Shown: positions 37,247-45,709 of the stretch, piece after piece
Layout of the letters: each line of letters begins with the position of its first letter
Numbering within the stretch: the stretch's first letter is position 1
Assembly: GCF_022829585.1 (NCBI RefSeq)
Contig: NZ_JAKSYC010000054.1
Coordinates: 1 to 64,000, forward strand
Reading direction: 5' to 3'
Length of the DNA stretch: 64,000 nt
From: Methylobacterium sp. J-026
GTDB taxonomy: Bacteria; Pseudomonadota; Alphaproteobacteria; Rhizobiales; Beijerinckiaceae
Made by a program: the position numbers and the translations under genes
The notes under the pieces: generated by a model
Database searches by the model: none
What the model was told of the DNA's origin: nothing
Seen by the model: only the letters and a program-made list of their open reading frames with translations

Positions 37247-38548
37247 CTGACGCCCGCCGCCCGCTGCTCCGCCGCCATCGAGGTGCTCACCGACATCGTA
37301 GACCGGCGCCGGCCGGCGGCCGATGCGCTGAAGGATTGGGGCCTCGCCCACCGTTTCGCCGGCTCCGGCGACCGGGCCGGTATCGCCAGCCTGGTCTACG
37401 ACGCCCTGCGCCGACGGTCGTCCGCGGCCTGGATCATGGGCTCGGATACCCCGCGCGCGGTCCTGATCGGCGCGCTGCGGCTCCAGCAAGGCCTGGCCGC
37501 GGCCTCGGTGGCCGCCCTGTTCTCCGGGGACCGCTTCGCGCCGCCGCCGCTGACCGCCGAGGAGCAAGCCCGCCTCGACAGCGGCACGCTGAACGACGCC
37601 CCGCCCGAGGTGGCGGGGGACGCCCCGGCCTTCGTGCTGCCGGACCTCGCGGCGGCTCTGGGCGACGACCTCATCCCGGAACTGAAGGCCCTGGCCCGGC
37701 GCGCGCCCCTCGACATCCGGGTCAACGCCCTGCGCGGCCGCCGCGCGGACGTGCTGCCGGCGCTCGCCGCCTTCGACGCGGCCCCGACGCCGCACGCCCC
37801 CCAGGGCCTGCGCGTGCCGATCGGTGCGGACGGGCGCGGCCCGGCGCTCCATGTCGAGGCCGAGTTCCTCGACGGCTGGTACGAGATCCAGGACGAGGGT
37901 TCCCAGCTCGCGGCGCTCCTGGCCGATCCGCGGACCGGCGAGACCATCGTCGATCTCTGCGCCGGCGGCGGTGGTAAGACCCTGGCGCTCGCGGCCGAGA
38001 CCGGAAACGGGGCCCGCCTGATCGCCACCGACGGCGACCCGCGCCGGCTCGCGCCGATCCACGAGCGTTTGCGCCGGTCCGGGGCCGTGGCGGAGATCCG
38101 GACGCCGCGGGGCGGCAAGGCGCGGGCCGACGTGCTGGAGGATCTGGACGGTACGGTCGACCGGGTTCTGGTCGATGCGCCCTGCACCGGCTCAGGCACC
38201 TGGCGGCGCAATCCGGACGCCAAGTGGCGCCTGCGCCCCGGCAGCCTCGCCCTGCGGACCGCCGAGCAGGCCCAGGTCCTCGACCGGGCGGCGCGGCTGG
38301 TCAGGCCGGGCGGCCGCATCGTCTATGTGACCTGCTCGCTGCTGGCCGCGGAGAACGACGCTGCCGTGGACGGGTTGCTGTCGCGCTGGCGCGGGCGCTT
38401 CGACGTGGTCGCGGCCGCCGATGTGCTCGCAGCAGGCCCGGCCTCGCTGCCGGCGGCGGTGCGGACCACGCTCCACGGCATCCAGATGACCCCGCATCGC
38501 ACCGGCACCGACGGGTTCTACGTCGCGGTGATCGCACGGCGCGGCTGA
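37247..38548 (+). CDS. rsmB: RsmB/NOP family 16S rRNA (cytosine-5) methyltransferase
   Basis: A SAM-dependent RNA m5C methyltransferase. The N-terminal NusB-like region (residues about 1-140) has DALKDWGLAHRFAGSGDRAG; the Rossmann domain has DLCAGGGGKTLALA, DAPCTGSGTWRRNPDAKW (motif IV Cys near residue 313) and VTCSLLAAEND (motif VI Cys). I place the start at a CTG (37247), because AAGGA lies eight bases before it, the resulting TPAARCSAAIEVL matches the usual start of this family, and a stop codon at 37232 excludes anything further upstream. The first standard start is GTG 37283, which has no ribosome binding site and gives 421 residues. Confidence 0.88.
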   Translation: MTPAARCSAAIEVLTDIVDRRRPAADALKDWGLAHRFAGSGDRAGIASLVYDALRRRSSAAWIMGSDTPRAVLIGALRLQQGLAAASVAALFSGDRFAPPPLTAEEQARLDSGTLNDAPPEVAGDAPAFVLPDLAAALGDDLIPELKALARRAPLDIRVNALRGRRADVLPALAAFDAAPTPHAPQGLRVPIGADGRGPALHVEAEFLDGWYEIQDEGSQLAALLADPRTGETIVDLCAGGGGKTLALAAETGNGARLIATDGDPRRLAPIHERLRRSGAVAEIRTPRGGKARADVLEDLDGTVDRVLVDAPCTGSGTWRRNPDAKWRLRPGSLALRTAEQAQVLDRAARLVRPGGRIVYVTCSLLAAENDAAVDGLLSRWRGRFDVVAAADVLAAGPASLPAAVRTTLHGIQMTPHRTGTDGFYVAVIARRG

Positions 38549-38652
38549 GGTCCGGGACCCCCGGGGCCCTCCGCGGCGTTGGACCGGCGCGCCTTCGGGA
38601 GCCGGCCGCACCACGAGCCGGTCCCGACCTATTGCTTTTCCGGGAGACGCCC

Positions 38653-39660
38653 TTGCGCCTGGACCGCCGCCTGCTGCTCGCCGGATTCGGGACTGCCTTC
38701 GGCCTGCGCTCGGCGCGGGCCGCCAGCGACGGGCCGCCGGAACCGGCCTCGCACGAATCGATCCGGGCGCTGCCGCGCTCCCTGCCGGGGGCGGACCTGC
38801 AGGTGATCGATCTCTGGCCGGGCGAGGCGCCAGGCGGCGGCAGCGGGCCCGACGCGGACGGCTACCGCTACGTCGAGGGTGTCGTCGGCGACATCACCCG
38901 GGTGGCGCGGCCCTGCCTGCTGGTCATGCGGCCGGCCAATGCCAACGGTGCCGCGATGATCGTCGCGGCCGGGGGCGGCTACGAGTTCATCGCCCTCGGC
39001 AACGAGGGCGTCCCGGTGGGGCGGGTCCTGAATGCGGCCGGCATCACGGTCTTCCTGCTGGTCTATCGCTTGCCGGCGGAGGGCTGGGGCTCGGGCCCCG
39101 ACGCGCCGCGCCAGGACGCCCAGCGCGCCGTCCGGCTGGTCCGGGCCCGGGGGACGGAGTTCGGCATCGACCCGGCTCGGGTCGGCGTGCTCGGCTTCTC
39201 GGCCGGCGGCCACCTGATGGGCGAGACCGCGGTCGGCAGCGCCCTGGATCTCTACGCCGCGGTGGATTCCGTCGACGCGCAGCCCGTGCGGCCGGCGCTG
39301 GCCGGATTGATCTATCCGGTCATCACGATGCGAAAGCCCTTCGACCGGACCCATACACGCCGGATCCTCGTGGGCGACGACGTGACCCCGGCCGAGATGA
39401 AGACCTATTCGGTCGACCTGCAGGTCGGCCCGGACACGCCGCCGACCTTCCTGGCCCAGGCGATCGACGACCCCGTGGCGGTGGCCGATCATCCGCTGCT
39501 GATGTTCTCGGCCCTGCGCAAGGCGCGGGTGCCGGCCGAACTGCACCTGTTCGAGCGCGGCGGCCACGGCTTCGGCCTCGGTGCCCCCGGCACGCCGGCG
39601 GCGGCCTGGCCCGGGCTGTTCCTGGCCTGGATCCGCCTCCACGGCTTCCAGCGGCGCTGA
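38653..39660 (+). CDS. Exported alpha/beta hydrolase (acetyl-esterase-like)
   Basis: A 335-residue hydrolase. It begins with TTG preceded by GGGAGA. The N-terminus LDRRLLLAGFGTAFGLRSARA looks like a Tat or Sec signal with a twin-arginine, cleaved near residue 24. The nucleophile elbow is GVLGFSAGGH, and the catalytic His lies in FERGGHGFGLG. This is the BD-FAE/xylan acetylesterase-like subgroup (AGGGYEFIALGNEG near the oxyanion hole). It is probably periplasmic. The substrate is unknown; acetylated sugars or short-chain esters are the usual ones. Confidence 0.85.
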   Translation: MRLDRRLLLAGFGTAFGLRSARAASDGPPEPASHESIRALPRSLPGADLQVIDLWPGEAPGGGSGPDADGYRYVEGVVGDITRVARPCLLVMRPANANGAAMIVAAGGGYEFIALGNEGVPVGRVLNAAGITVFLLVYRLPAEGWGSGPDAPRQDAQRAVRLVRARGTEFGIDPARVGVLGFSAGGHLMGETAVGSALDLYAAVDSVDAQPVRPALAGLIYPVITMRKPFDRTHTRRILVGDDVTPAEMKTYSVDLQVGPDTPPTFLAQAIDDPVAVADHPLLMFSALRKARVPAELHLFERGGHGFGLGAPGTPAAAWPGLFLAWIRLHGFQRR

Positions 39661-39663
39661 CCC

Positions 39664-40902
39664 TTAGCCCTGGCCGGCGATCACGCGGTGCAGCTTGGCG
39701 ACCTTCGGCCGATTGGTGCGGAACTGGCCCCGCTCCACGGACACGAACACCACGGTCGCGATGGCGAGCGTCGTCAGCCACCAGATCGCCGTCAGCCCGA
39801 CGCCCAGGCAGGCCACCGTGAAGGCCGCCGCGAAGCACCCCATCGCCCCGGGAACCAGGGCGGGACCTTCGCGCCCGGCCCGGCGGATCGAGGCGTAGAG
39901 CGCGAAGGCTGCGGCGAGGGCCCCGACGATTCCGAGCTCGTACCAGAACTCGAACAGAGCGGTCGTGGGCGCATTCAGCGGCAGCAGCCCGACCAGGCGG
40001 CCGCGCAGGGCCGTCTCGAAACCGTGGCCGGTGATCAGCCGCACCGGATCGGTGGTCACCACCTTCTGCCAGCTCTTCAGCGACAGCACCGCCGGTGCCA
40101 ATGGACCGAGTACGGCGGCGCCCACGGGCCGCGCCAGGAACGGCAGCAGCGGCGCCACGGCGAGCAGGACGGCGGACAGGGTGGCGGTGAGCGTCACGCC
40201 GAGCTTCGGCCGGTAGCTCGTCACAGCGAAGGCCACGGAACCGACCGCCAGGGCGGCGATCTGGGTCGCGTCCGGCTGAACGGTGAGCGCCAGGGCGACC
40301 AGCAGGGCGACCCCCAGGGCTTCGCGGTCGCGGCGCCGGGACCGGAGCCATGCCAGCGCCGGCCAGACCAGCAGGATGAGCAGCACGAGGCCGCGATCGA
40401 GCGCGCCATCATCCTCGGTCCCGGCCGGCGCCATATGGGCGCCGAACAGCCCGAGCATGATCGCCACGATCGCGCCCGCGACGATTCCGAGGGGCAGCAG
40501 GTAGAGGTTCGCGGACCGCATCCGGTCGGGCAGGGCGAGATAGCCGAGCAGGGCCAGCCCGATCGTGGCCGCGAGGTTGACGAGGCGCTCCAGGGCCGGC
40601 CCGAGGAACGGCGTCCAGGTCAGGGACAGCGCCGACCAGAGCACCACGAGCATCCCCGCCAGGAAGGCCGGCGCCGTCAGCAGCCGGTAGGCGGAGGGGC
40701 GCACCGGCCGCTGCCGCCGGTCGATCACGCTGGCGATGATCAGCAGGATGACGGCGATCGGCGCGAGGATCACCGAGGCGCGGCGGGCGACCTGCGCCAG
40801 GACGGGGAGCACCACGAACAGGCCGAAGAAGCCGATGCGCCGCAGGAGTGCGGCGGCGTCGAGCGCCGGGTCAGCGGTGGTGGGAGTCGACGCGCGGGGC
40901 AT
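39664..40902 (-). CDS. O-antigen ligase-like polytopic membrane protein
   Basis: A 412-residue protein with about 11-12 hydrophobic helices. A large loop toward the C-terminal half has ITGHGFETALRGRLVGLLPL, then NAPTTALFEFWYELGIVGAL. The GHGF and the H/N-x(n)-ELG pattern is typical of the WaaL/Wzy-C superfamily, although here the usual His of the loop is replaced by Asn in LNAPTTA. Such proteins join glycans to lipid A core or polymerise them in the inner membrane. No other surface polysaccharide genes are close by, so the substrate is open. Confidence 0.75.
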   Translation of the reverse strand: MPRASTPTTADPALDAAALLRRIGFFGLFVVLPVLAQVARRASVILAPIAVILLIIASVIDRRQRPVRPSAYRLLTAPAFLAGMLVVLWSALSLTWTPFLGPALERLVNLAATIGLALLGYLALPDRMRSANLYLLPLGIVAGAIVAIMLGLFGAHMAPAGTEDDGALDRGLVLLILLVWPALAWLRSRRRDREALGVALLVALALTVQPDATQIAALAVGSVAFAVTSYRPKLGVTLTATLSAVLLAVAPLLPFLARPVGAAVLGPLAPAVLSLKSWQKVVTTDPVRLITGHGFETALRGRLVGLLPLNAPTTALFEFWYELGIVGALAAAFALYASIRRAGREGPALVPGAMGCFAAAFTVACLGVGLTAIWWLTTLAIATVVFVSVERGQFRTNRPKVAKLHRVIAGQG

Positions 40903-41007
40903 CAGGCGCCTTCTTCCGGACCGGAACGGCCGGATCCCTGCTCGATACGCAAGCCTCGCGCAAGCCGCTGTAGACGCAGCGCCACACCTTCCGCCGCGCG
41001 CATCGCC

Positions 41008-41532
41008 TCAGGCCACGGTGGCGGGCTCGCGCGGGCGCCGCCGCACCGCGCGCCGGCCGAGATCCGACACCACCCGCCAGCCGCCCCAAGCGGCGAAGAA
41101 GCCGATCAGTCCGGCGGCCAGGCCGTCGGCGCTGGTTGGGATCGCCGGGCTGAAGTCGCGATAGGCGGCTGCGGCGACCGGCATGTCGGGATCGCGCAGC
41201 ATCGCGACGACGCGGCCGAGCGGGCTCGTGGCCGAGGCCAGGGCCTGCTGCTGCGCGCTCAGCCGGGCGAGCCGGGCGATGTCCGCCTGCGCGGCCGCAC
41301 CGCGCCGGGCCACAAGCTCGTCAGGGTTGCTGCGCAGCCGGTCGACCGCGCCCTCGCGGGTGGTGCCGGAGGCTTGGGCGTCCGATTCGAGCACCGCCAC
41401 CTGCCGCCGCAATTCATCCGCGGCGCCGCCGATGCGCTGCGCGTATTGCTGCGCGAATTCGGGGGCCTGCGCGGCCACCGCGCCGCCGAGGAGACCGAGG
41501 GCGATGCCGAGGGTGCGGAGCACGCGGAACAT
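41008..41532 (-). CDS. DUF2937 family protein
   Basis: A 174-residue protein with an N-terminal membrane segment (RTLGIALGLLGGAVAAQ), a long helical periplasmic part rich in Gln/Arg/Ala (EFAQQYAQRIGGAADELRRQ), and a second membrane helix near the C-terminus (AAGLIGFFAAWGGWRVV) with a basic tail. This layout fits DUF2937. The ATG at 41532 was chosen over an upstream one at 41568 because the signal begins directly after it. The function is unknown. Confidence 0.8.
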   Translation of the reverse strand: MFRVLRTLGIALGLLGGAVAAQAPEFAQQYAQRIGGAADELRRQVAVLESDAQASGTTREGAVDRLRSNPDELVARRGAAAQADIARLARLSAQQQALASATSPLGRVVAMLRDPDMPVAAAAYRDFSPAIPTSADGLAAGLIGFFAAWGGWRVVSDLGRRAVRRRPREPATVA

Positions 41533-41583
41533 GTCAGGCCTCCGGCGCGGGGAATCGCGCATCGACACAGAGCATGCCGGGCC

Positions 41584-42597
41584 TCACGCTGGAAGCGTCA
41601 GCAGGCCGGCCTGCCCATCGCCGCAGCCGAACAGCAAACGGCTCCCGCGCCCGTCCCAGGCGAGCGCGGTCACGCCGCTGCCCGCGACGGACGGCCGCAC
41701 CAGGAGTTCCGCGGCGTCGGTGAACCGGACCAGCAGGATGCAGCCGTCCTCGTAGCCGACGGCCAGGACCGGCGCCTTGGGGTGGAACGACACGCGCGAC
41801 ACCCGGGCGGGACGGACCCCGCATTCGCGGGGGGCCTTCCCGGTCGGGCCCTCCTTCGAGTCGAACGGCCACACGATCGCGGCCTCGGCGCCGCTGGTGG
41901 CGAGCCAGTGCCCGTCCGACGACCACGCCACCGAGCGGACCTTGCCGGGATAACCCGACATCCGCATGTGGCCGCGATCCGGCTGGAGCCGCCACCCGTG
42001 CAGGGCATTCTCCTGCATGGTCGTCACCACGAAACGGCCGTCCGGCGACCAGGTCACGTCGATGTGGGAGCCCTTCCAGTCGATCACCTCCGCCGGGGTT
42101 TCGAGGTTCGGGTACCAGAGGCTGACGCCGTTGTAGTGGGCGATCCCGAGACGGTAGCCCTTCGGGGCGAAGACGAGGCCACGGCCGGTCGAGGGGGCCT
42201 GGAAGCTGCGCTCGCGGCCCTTGGCGTCCCGGGCCACGACATTGCGCCCGGCCGACCAAGCCACGGCGCCGTCCGGATGGAGCGCCAGGGCGTCGATCCA
42301 GGCGCCGCCCTTGGCGGATCCCACCTGTTCCACGGTGCCGTCCGCCCGGACCTCGACCACCCGGCCGTCGTCGCCGCCGGTGAGCAGGCGTGCGCCGATC
42401 CCGGCCGCCACCAGGATCCCGCCCTCGGGATGGGCGACGAGCCGCGTCAGGCCCGCCGCCTGCGCCAGCGCGACGGTGCCGTCGCTGAGCGCCAGGGCCG
42501 GCACGTCCTTCAGGAAATGGGCCGCGACCACGTGCGCGCCGGGCTCCAGCGCGGCGACGTGACTGGTGAGGGTGAGATTGCTGACGGGACTGCTCAT
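41584..42597 (-). CDS. WD40 repeat protein
   Basis: A 337-residue protein built of about seven WD40-like blades, for example VDWxG-type ends such as SHIDVTWSPDGRFVV, VRSVAWSSDGHWLA and VTALAWDGRGSRLLFG. No signal peptide is seen, so it is cytoplasmic and probably a protein-binding scaffold. In alphaproteobacteria relatives often lie beside CobW-type zinc GTPases; here the partner is a YoaK-type membrane protein, whose stop overlaps this ATG by four bases (ATGA). Coupled translation suggests a functional link. Confidence 0.88.
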   Translation of the reverse strand: MSSPVSNLTLTSHVAALEPGAHVVAAHFLKDVPALALSDGTVALAQAAGLTRLVAHPEGGILVAAGIGARLLTGGDDGRVVEVRADGTVEQVGSAKGGAWIDALALHPDGAVAWSAGRNVVARDAKGRERSFQAPSTGRGLVFAPKGYRLGIAHYNGVSLWYPNLETPAEVIDWKGSHIDVTWSPDGRFVVTTMQENALHGWRLQPDRGHMRMSGYPGKVRSVAWSSDGHWLATSGAEAAIVWPFDSKEGPTGKAPRECGVRPARVSRVSFHPKAPVLAVGYEDGCILLVRFTDAAELLVRPSVAGSGVTALAWDGRGSRLLFGCGDGQAGLLTLPA

Positions 42598-43268
42598 GGT
42601 GCGGGGACCTTCGCGGCAGGCGGTGCCGTGCGCAAGACCAGGATCGCCGTCAGCAGCGCCAGGCCGCCCGAGAGGGCCGCGGGTGCGACCAACGCGTAGA
42701 GGGCGAAATGCCCGTAGGCCTGCGCACCGAGATACGCGCCGAACAACAGGGACAGCCAGACCAGGCCGTCGCCGATCCAGCCCAGCGGATCGCCGGTCCG
42801 GGTCAGCGCCTGGGCAATCTTCTGTCCCAGGCTGAAGAGGGCGCCGGTGACGAAGGTCGTGCCGGCGCGGAAGCCCTTCACCTGCGCCAGGACCGCGTTC
42901 TGCGAGCCCATCGCCACGGCGACGAAGAAGGCGGCGAGGCCGAGTTCCGGTGATTCGAGGCCCAGCCCGAGGCCGCCGAGGATCAGGAGGGACTCGTAGG
43001 CGAGGACCACCGGCGTGGTCCAACGGGCCGGGACCAGGATCGCGAGGCCGCTGCCGAGCACCGAGCCGATCAGGAAGGCGAGGATGAGCGTCGCGGGCAG
43101 CACCAGCCGGTGGAGGTCGGCGGCCGCGCCGAAGACAGCGAGCTGCGTGGTGTTGCCGCTCATGAACGAGGTGTAGAGCCCGCCCAGGCGCACGAAGCCC
43201 AGGGCATCCACGTATCCGGCCAGACCCGTGAGGAGCAGGCCGAGGCCGAGCTGCAGGAGCCGGCTCAC
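42594..43268 (-). CDS. YoaK/DUF1275 family membrane protein
   Basis: A 224-residue inner-membrane protein with about six helices. The family motif GYVDALGFVRLGGLYTSFMS, followed by GNTTQLA, lies at residues 18-44, and AMGSQNAVLAQVKGFRAGTT at about 138-158. The start is GTG. DUF1275 proteins are widespread and of unknown function. The gene is divergent from the response regulator across 207 bases and is the first of a two-gene unit with the WD40 protein. Confidence 0.9.
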   Translation of the reverse strand: MSRLLQLGLGLLLTGLAGYVDALGFVRLGGLYTSFMSGNTTQLAVFGAAADLHRLVLPATLILAFLIGSVLGSGLAILVPARWTTPVVLAYESLLILGGLGLGLESPELGLAAFFVAVAMGSQNAVLAQVKGFRAGTTFVTGALFSLGQKIAQALTRTGDPLGWIGDGLVWLSLLFGAYLGAQAYGHFALYALVAPAALSGGLALLTAILVLRTAPPAAKVPAP

Positions 43269-43475
43269 GCGTCGGCCCCCCGGTATGGCCCCGGTAACCT
43301 TCCGTTAACCACTTGGATCGCTTCGTTCACCGGCGTGAGAGGTCGGTTAAGACGGCGCTCACCAAACGCGTGCAATTCGATGGAAACAGGGTGAACGCCG
43401 TGTCGAGAGGGGCCGTTGCCCCAGCGATCCGACCGGGGGACACCGAGCCCCCGCCGGGTGAGTGGGAGTTGCGTC

Positions 43476-43907
43476 ATGGTTCCGTTCGCTGCCGCTTTCG
43501 TCTGCCCGTCCATGCCCGTTCTGGACTCGGCCACCGCCACGATCCTCGTGGTCGAGGATGAGCCGAGCGTCTGCGAACTGGCTGCCGAAACGCTCCTCGA
43601 CGCGGGCTATCGGGTGCTCACCGCCGCGGATGCCTGGCAGGCCGAGGCGATCCTCGCCAGCCAGAGCGTGGACATGCTCTTCACCGATATCGATCTCGCT
43701 CGCAACACGAACGGCCTCGCGCTGGCCCGCCGGGCCCGGGGCCTCTGCCCGGACCTCCCGATCGTCTACACCTCCGGTGGCCGCGCCGACGTGTCGGCCC
43801 GCGACGCCGTCTCCGGCTCGGTCTTCGTGCCGAAACCCTATCGCCCAAGCCAGCTCGTGGCGCTGACCCGCGACGTGCTGAACGCCGCGCTCCCCCATCA
43901 CGCCTGA
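43476..43907 (+). CDS. Single-domain response regulator
   Basis: A receiver domain with almost nothing else. Residues about 19-140 carry ILVVEDEPSVCELAAETLLD (acidic pair), the phospho-acceptor Asp in VDMLFTDIDL, the Thr/Ser switch in IVYTSGG and the Lys in VFVPKPYRP. It is the CheY-like group common in Methylobacterium and rhizobia. GGGAG nine bases ahead of the ATG at 43476 decides the start; an internal ATG at 43512 would fit the domain boundary but lacks a ribosome binding site. No histidine kinase is nearby. Confidence 0.9.
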   Translation: MVPFAAAFVCPSMPVLDSATATILVVEDEPSVCELAAETLLDAGYRVLTAADAWQAEAILASQSVDMLFTDIDLARNTNGLALARRARGLCPDLPIVYTSGGRADVSARDAVSGSVFVPKPYRPSQLVALTRDVLNAALPHHA

Positions 43908-43931
43908 CCCGGACCTCCGAGGACACACGCC

Positions 43932-44291
43932 ATGTGGCGCTCCCTTTCCGCACTCGGCCTCGCCCTGGCGCTGTCGGCCACGCCGGCGAACGCCGCCTGC
44001 GACGTGACCGGCGCGAAGATCGAGGAAGCGATCGCCGCCAAGGGCGAATTGCGCGCGGATGCCAATGCTCAGCTGGTGCGCGACCTGCGGACCCTGCGCG
44101 ACGCCGCCATCGTGCTGGACACGTACAAGTTTCCCGGTGAGTGCGAGGTTCTGCTTGGGATCGCCAAGTCGTTGCTGTCCAACCCCGGCAAGACCATCGA
44201 GCAGGGCGGCGACACCGACGAGGACAAGGCCGAGAGCCTGATTGAGGCCCGCGAGCCCAAGGATGCCGCCGGCACGCCGAAGGCGAAGTGA
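43932..44291 (+). CDS. Small secreted protein, unknown function
   Basis: A 119-residue protein with a clear Sec signal (LSALGLALALSATPANAA, cleavage near residue 22) and a small helical domain containing two cysteines (ACDVTGAKIEEAI and FPGECEVLLG), which could form a disulfide. The tail is acidic and disordered. It begins 24 bases after the response regulator and is probably co-transcribed. I do not recognise a family. Confidence 0.75.
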   Translation: MWRSLSALGLALALSATPANAACDVTGAKIEEAIAAKGELRADANAQLVRDLRTLRDAAIVLDTYKFPGECEVLLGIAKSLLSNPGKTIEQGGDTDEDKAESLIEAREPKDAAGTPKAK

Positions 44292-44405
44292 CCTCCGGGC
44301 ACGGCGGGACGCGCAGCCTGCCTTGACCGGGCTTCCGAACGTCCGGTCCGCTCCGCCGTCTTCCGAACGGCGCCGACCGCCGCTCGGGACGCCGCCCCGC
44401 TCGGT

Positions 44406-45035
44406 TTAGGGCTCCTGCCCGCCGGTCGCCCCGATCTTCGCCCGGGCCATTGCCCGGCCGAGCTTCGCGGCGATCTGGTCGCGCAGCATGTCGGCCATCT
44501 CGATGTCGACCAGGCGCCAGGTCAGACCGCGCAGCCGCAACCGGATGCGGGTGCGCGCGCCGCGGGGCGCCTCGGGCGGGATCGGGATCACCACCGCGCG
44601 GAAGCCCCGCATTTCGAGGGCCGTATAATAGGGCAGGAGACGCCCGACGCTGCGGATCGCGAGGCCTTCGGGTCGCGTGTCGGACGGCCGTTCGAGATCG
44701 AGCTTGTCGGGCCAGCCATTGGCGAGCAGGTCGATCACCGTCTCCGGGGTGACCATCGACTCGGACAGGGCCAGGGCCAGCCCGTAGGCGGCATCGCCGA
44801 GGCGCTGGCGATCACGGGCCTCCAGGTCCGAATCGGCCTCCGCGGCAACCCGCATCGCCGCCGTGATCTGACGCACCAGGGAGAGGCGGAGCGTCCGGAA
44901 GTTCACGTGGCTCTCGATATAGGCCGCGTCGTGCCGGCGCACCGCCTGCGAGAGATCGTAGAGCGACCAGAGCGGGCTCATCGTGAACGCGACCCAGGCG
45001 AGGGCCAGGCCGAGCGGGACCATGAGCCAGCGCAC
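44406..45035 (-). CDS. DUF2939 family protein
   Basis: A 209-residue protein. A GTG start is followed by a membrane anchor (LMVPLGLALAWVAFTMSPLW), then the DUF2939 signature SLYDLSQAVRRHDAAYIESHVNF at residues about 25-46 (part quoted) and a C-terminal beta region ending RIRLRLRGLTWRLVDIEM. The bulk would lie in the periplasm. It follows rppH by 24 bases on the same strand and is likely the last gene of the block. Its function is unknown. Confidence 0.85.
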   Translation of the reverse strand: MRWLMVPLGLALAWVAFTMSPLWSLYDLSQAVRRHDAAYIESHVNFRTLRLSLVRQITAAMRVAAEADSDLEARDRQRLGDAAYGLALALSESMVTPETVIDLLANGWPDKLDLERPSDTRPEGLAIRSVGRLLPYYTALEMRGFRAVVIPIPPEAPRGARTRIRLRLRGLTWRLVDIEMADMLRDQIAAKLGRAMARAKIGATGGQEP

Positions 45036-45059
45036 GGTCTCAGACCCCCGGCCGCAGCG

Positions 45060-45602
45060 TCACGAAGCGTCCGCCCAGCGATCGAGACCCGAGAAGGCCG
45101 CCACCACGCGCTCGTAGACCGGGCGTTTGAACGGCACGATCAGGTCCGGCAGCTCGGCGAAACCGGCCCAGCGCCACGCGTCGAACTCGGCCTTGTGGGC
45201 GCCGCCCCCCGGACGCAGCACGTCGATCGACGACTCGTCGCCCAGGAAGCCGTAGGCGAACCATCTCTGGGTCTGCCCCCGGTAGCGCCCCTGCCACGCC
45301 TGCTTCATCACGTCGGGCGGCAGGTTGTAGGCGAGCCAGTCCGGGATCTCGGCGAGCAAGCGGAGCGCCTCCGGCGGGACGTTGGTCTCCTCGTAGAGTT
45401 CGCGGCGCGCGGCCGCCTCGGGATCCTCGCCCGGATCGACGCCGCCCTGCGGCATCTGCCACATGTACGGGCCTGAGACGTGCTCGGGCCCCGCATCCTT
45501 GGTCCGGCGTCCGACGAAGACGCCGCCTCCGGGCGCGATCAGCGCGACGCCCACGCAGGGGCGGTAGGGCAGGGCGCTGCCGGGATCCGAATCCGTCGTC
45601 AT
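45060..45602 (-). CDS. rppH: RNA pyrophosphohydrolase (Nudix)
   Basis: A 180-residue Nudix hydrolase that removes pyrophosphate from 5' triphosphate mRNA ends and so starts decay. The Nudix box runs [20 protein letters not shown] and then TNV, with all metal-binding Glu present; [11 protein letters not shown] and WQMPQGG fit RppH. Length is typical. ATG 45602 is preferred; an ATG four codons upstream (45614) is possible. It lies 107 bases after the polysaccharide deacetylase gene in the conserved minus-strand block. Confidence 0.94.
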   Translation of the reverse strand: MTTDSDPGSALPYRPCVGVALIAPGGGVFVGRRTKDAGPEHVSGPYMWQMPQGGVDPGEDPEAAARRELYEETNVPPEALRLLAEIPDWLAYNLPPDVMKQAWQGRYRGQTQRWFAYGFLGDESSIDVLRPGGGAHKAEFDAWRWAGFAELPDLIVPFKRPVYERVVAAFSGLDRWADAS

Positions 45603-45709
45603 CGGCCGGACCATAGGTCAGGCCCGCGGGGCGCGGCAACGCCGATCGGGGACGCGGCCCTCCCGTTGCGCCCGGAGACTATCGGTGCGGGAGCGTTTCG
45701 CGAACTCAC

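Noticed and set aside
39688-42699. 1,003-residue plus-strand open frame
   Set aside because: Antisense to the O-antigen-ligase-like, DUF2937 and WD40 genes, with shadow-type composition and no motif.
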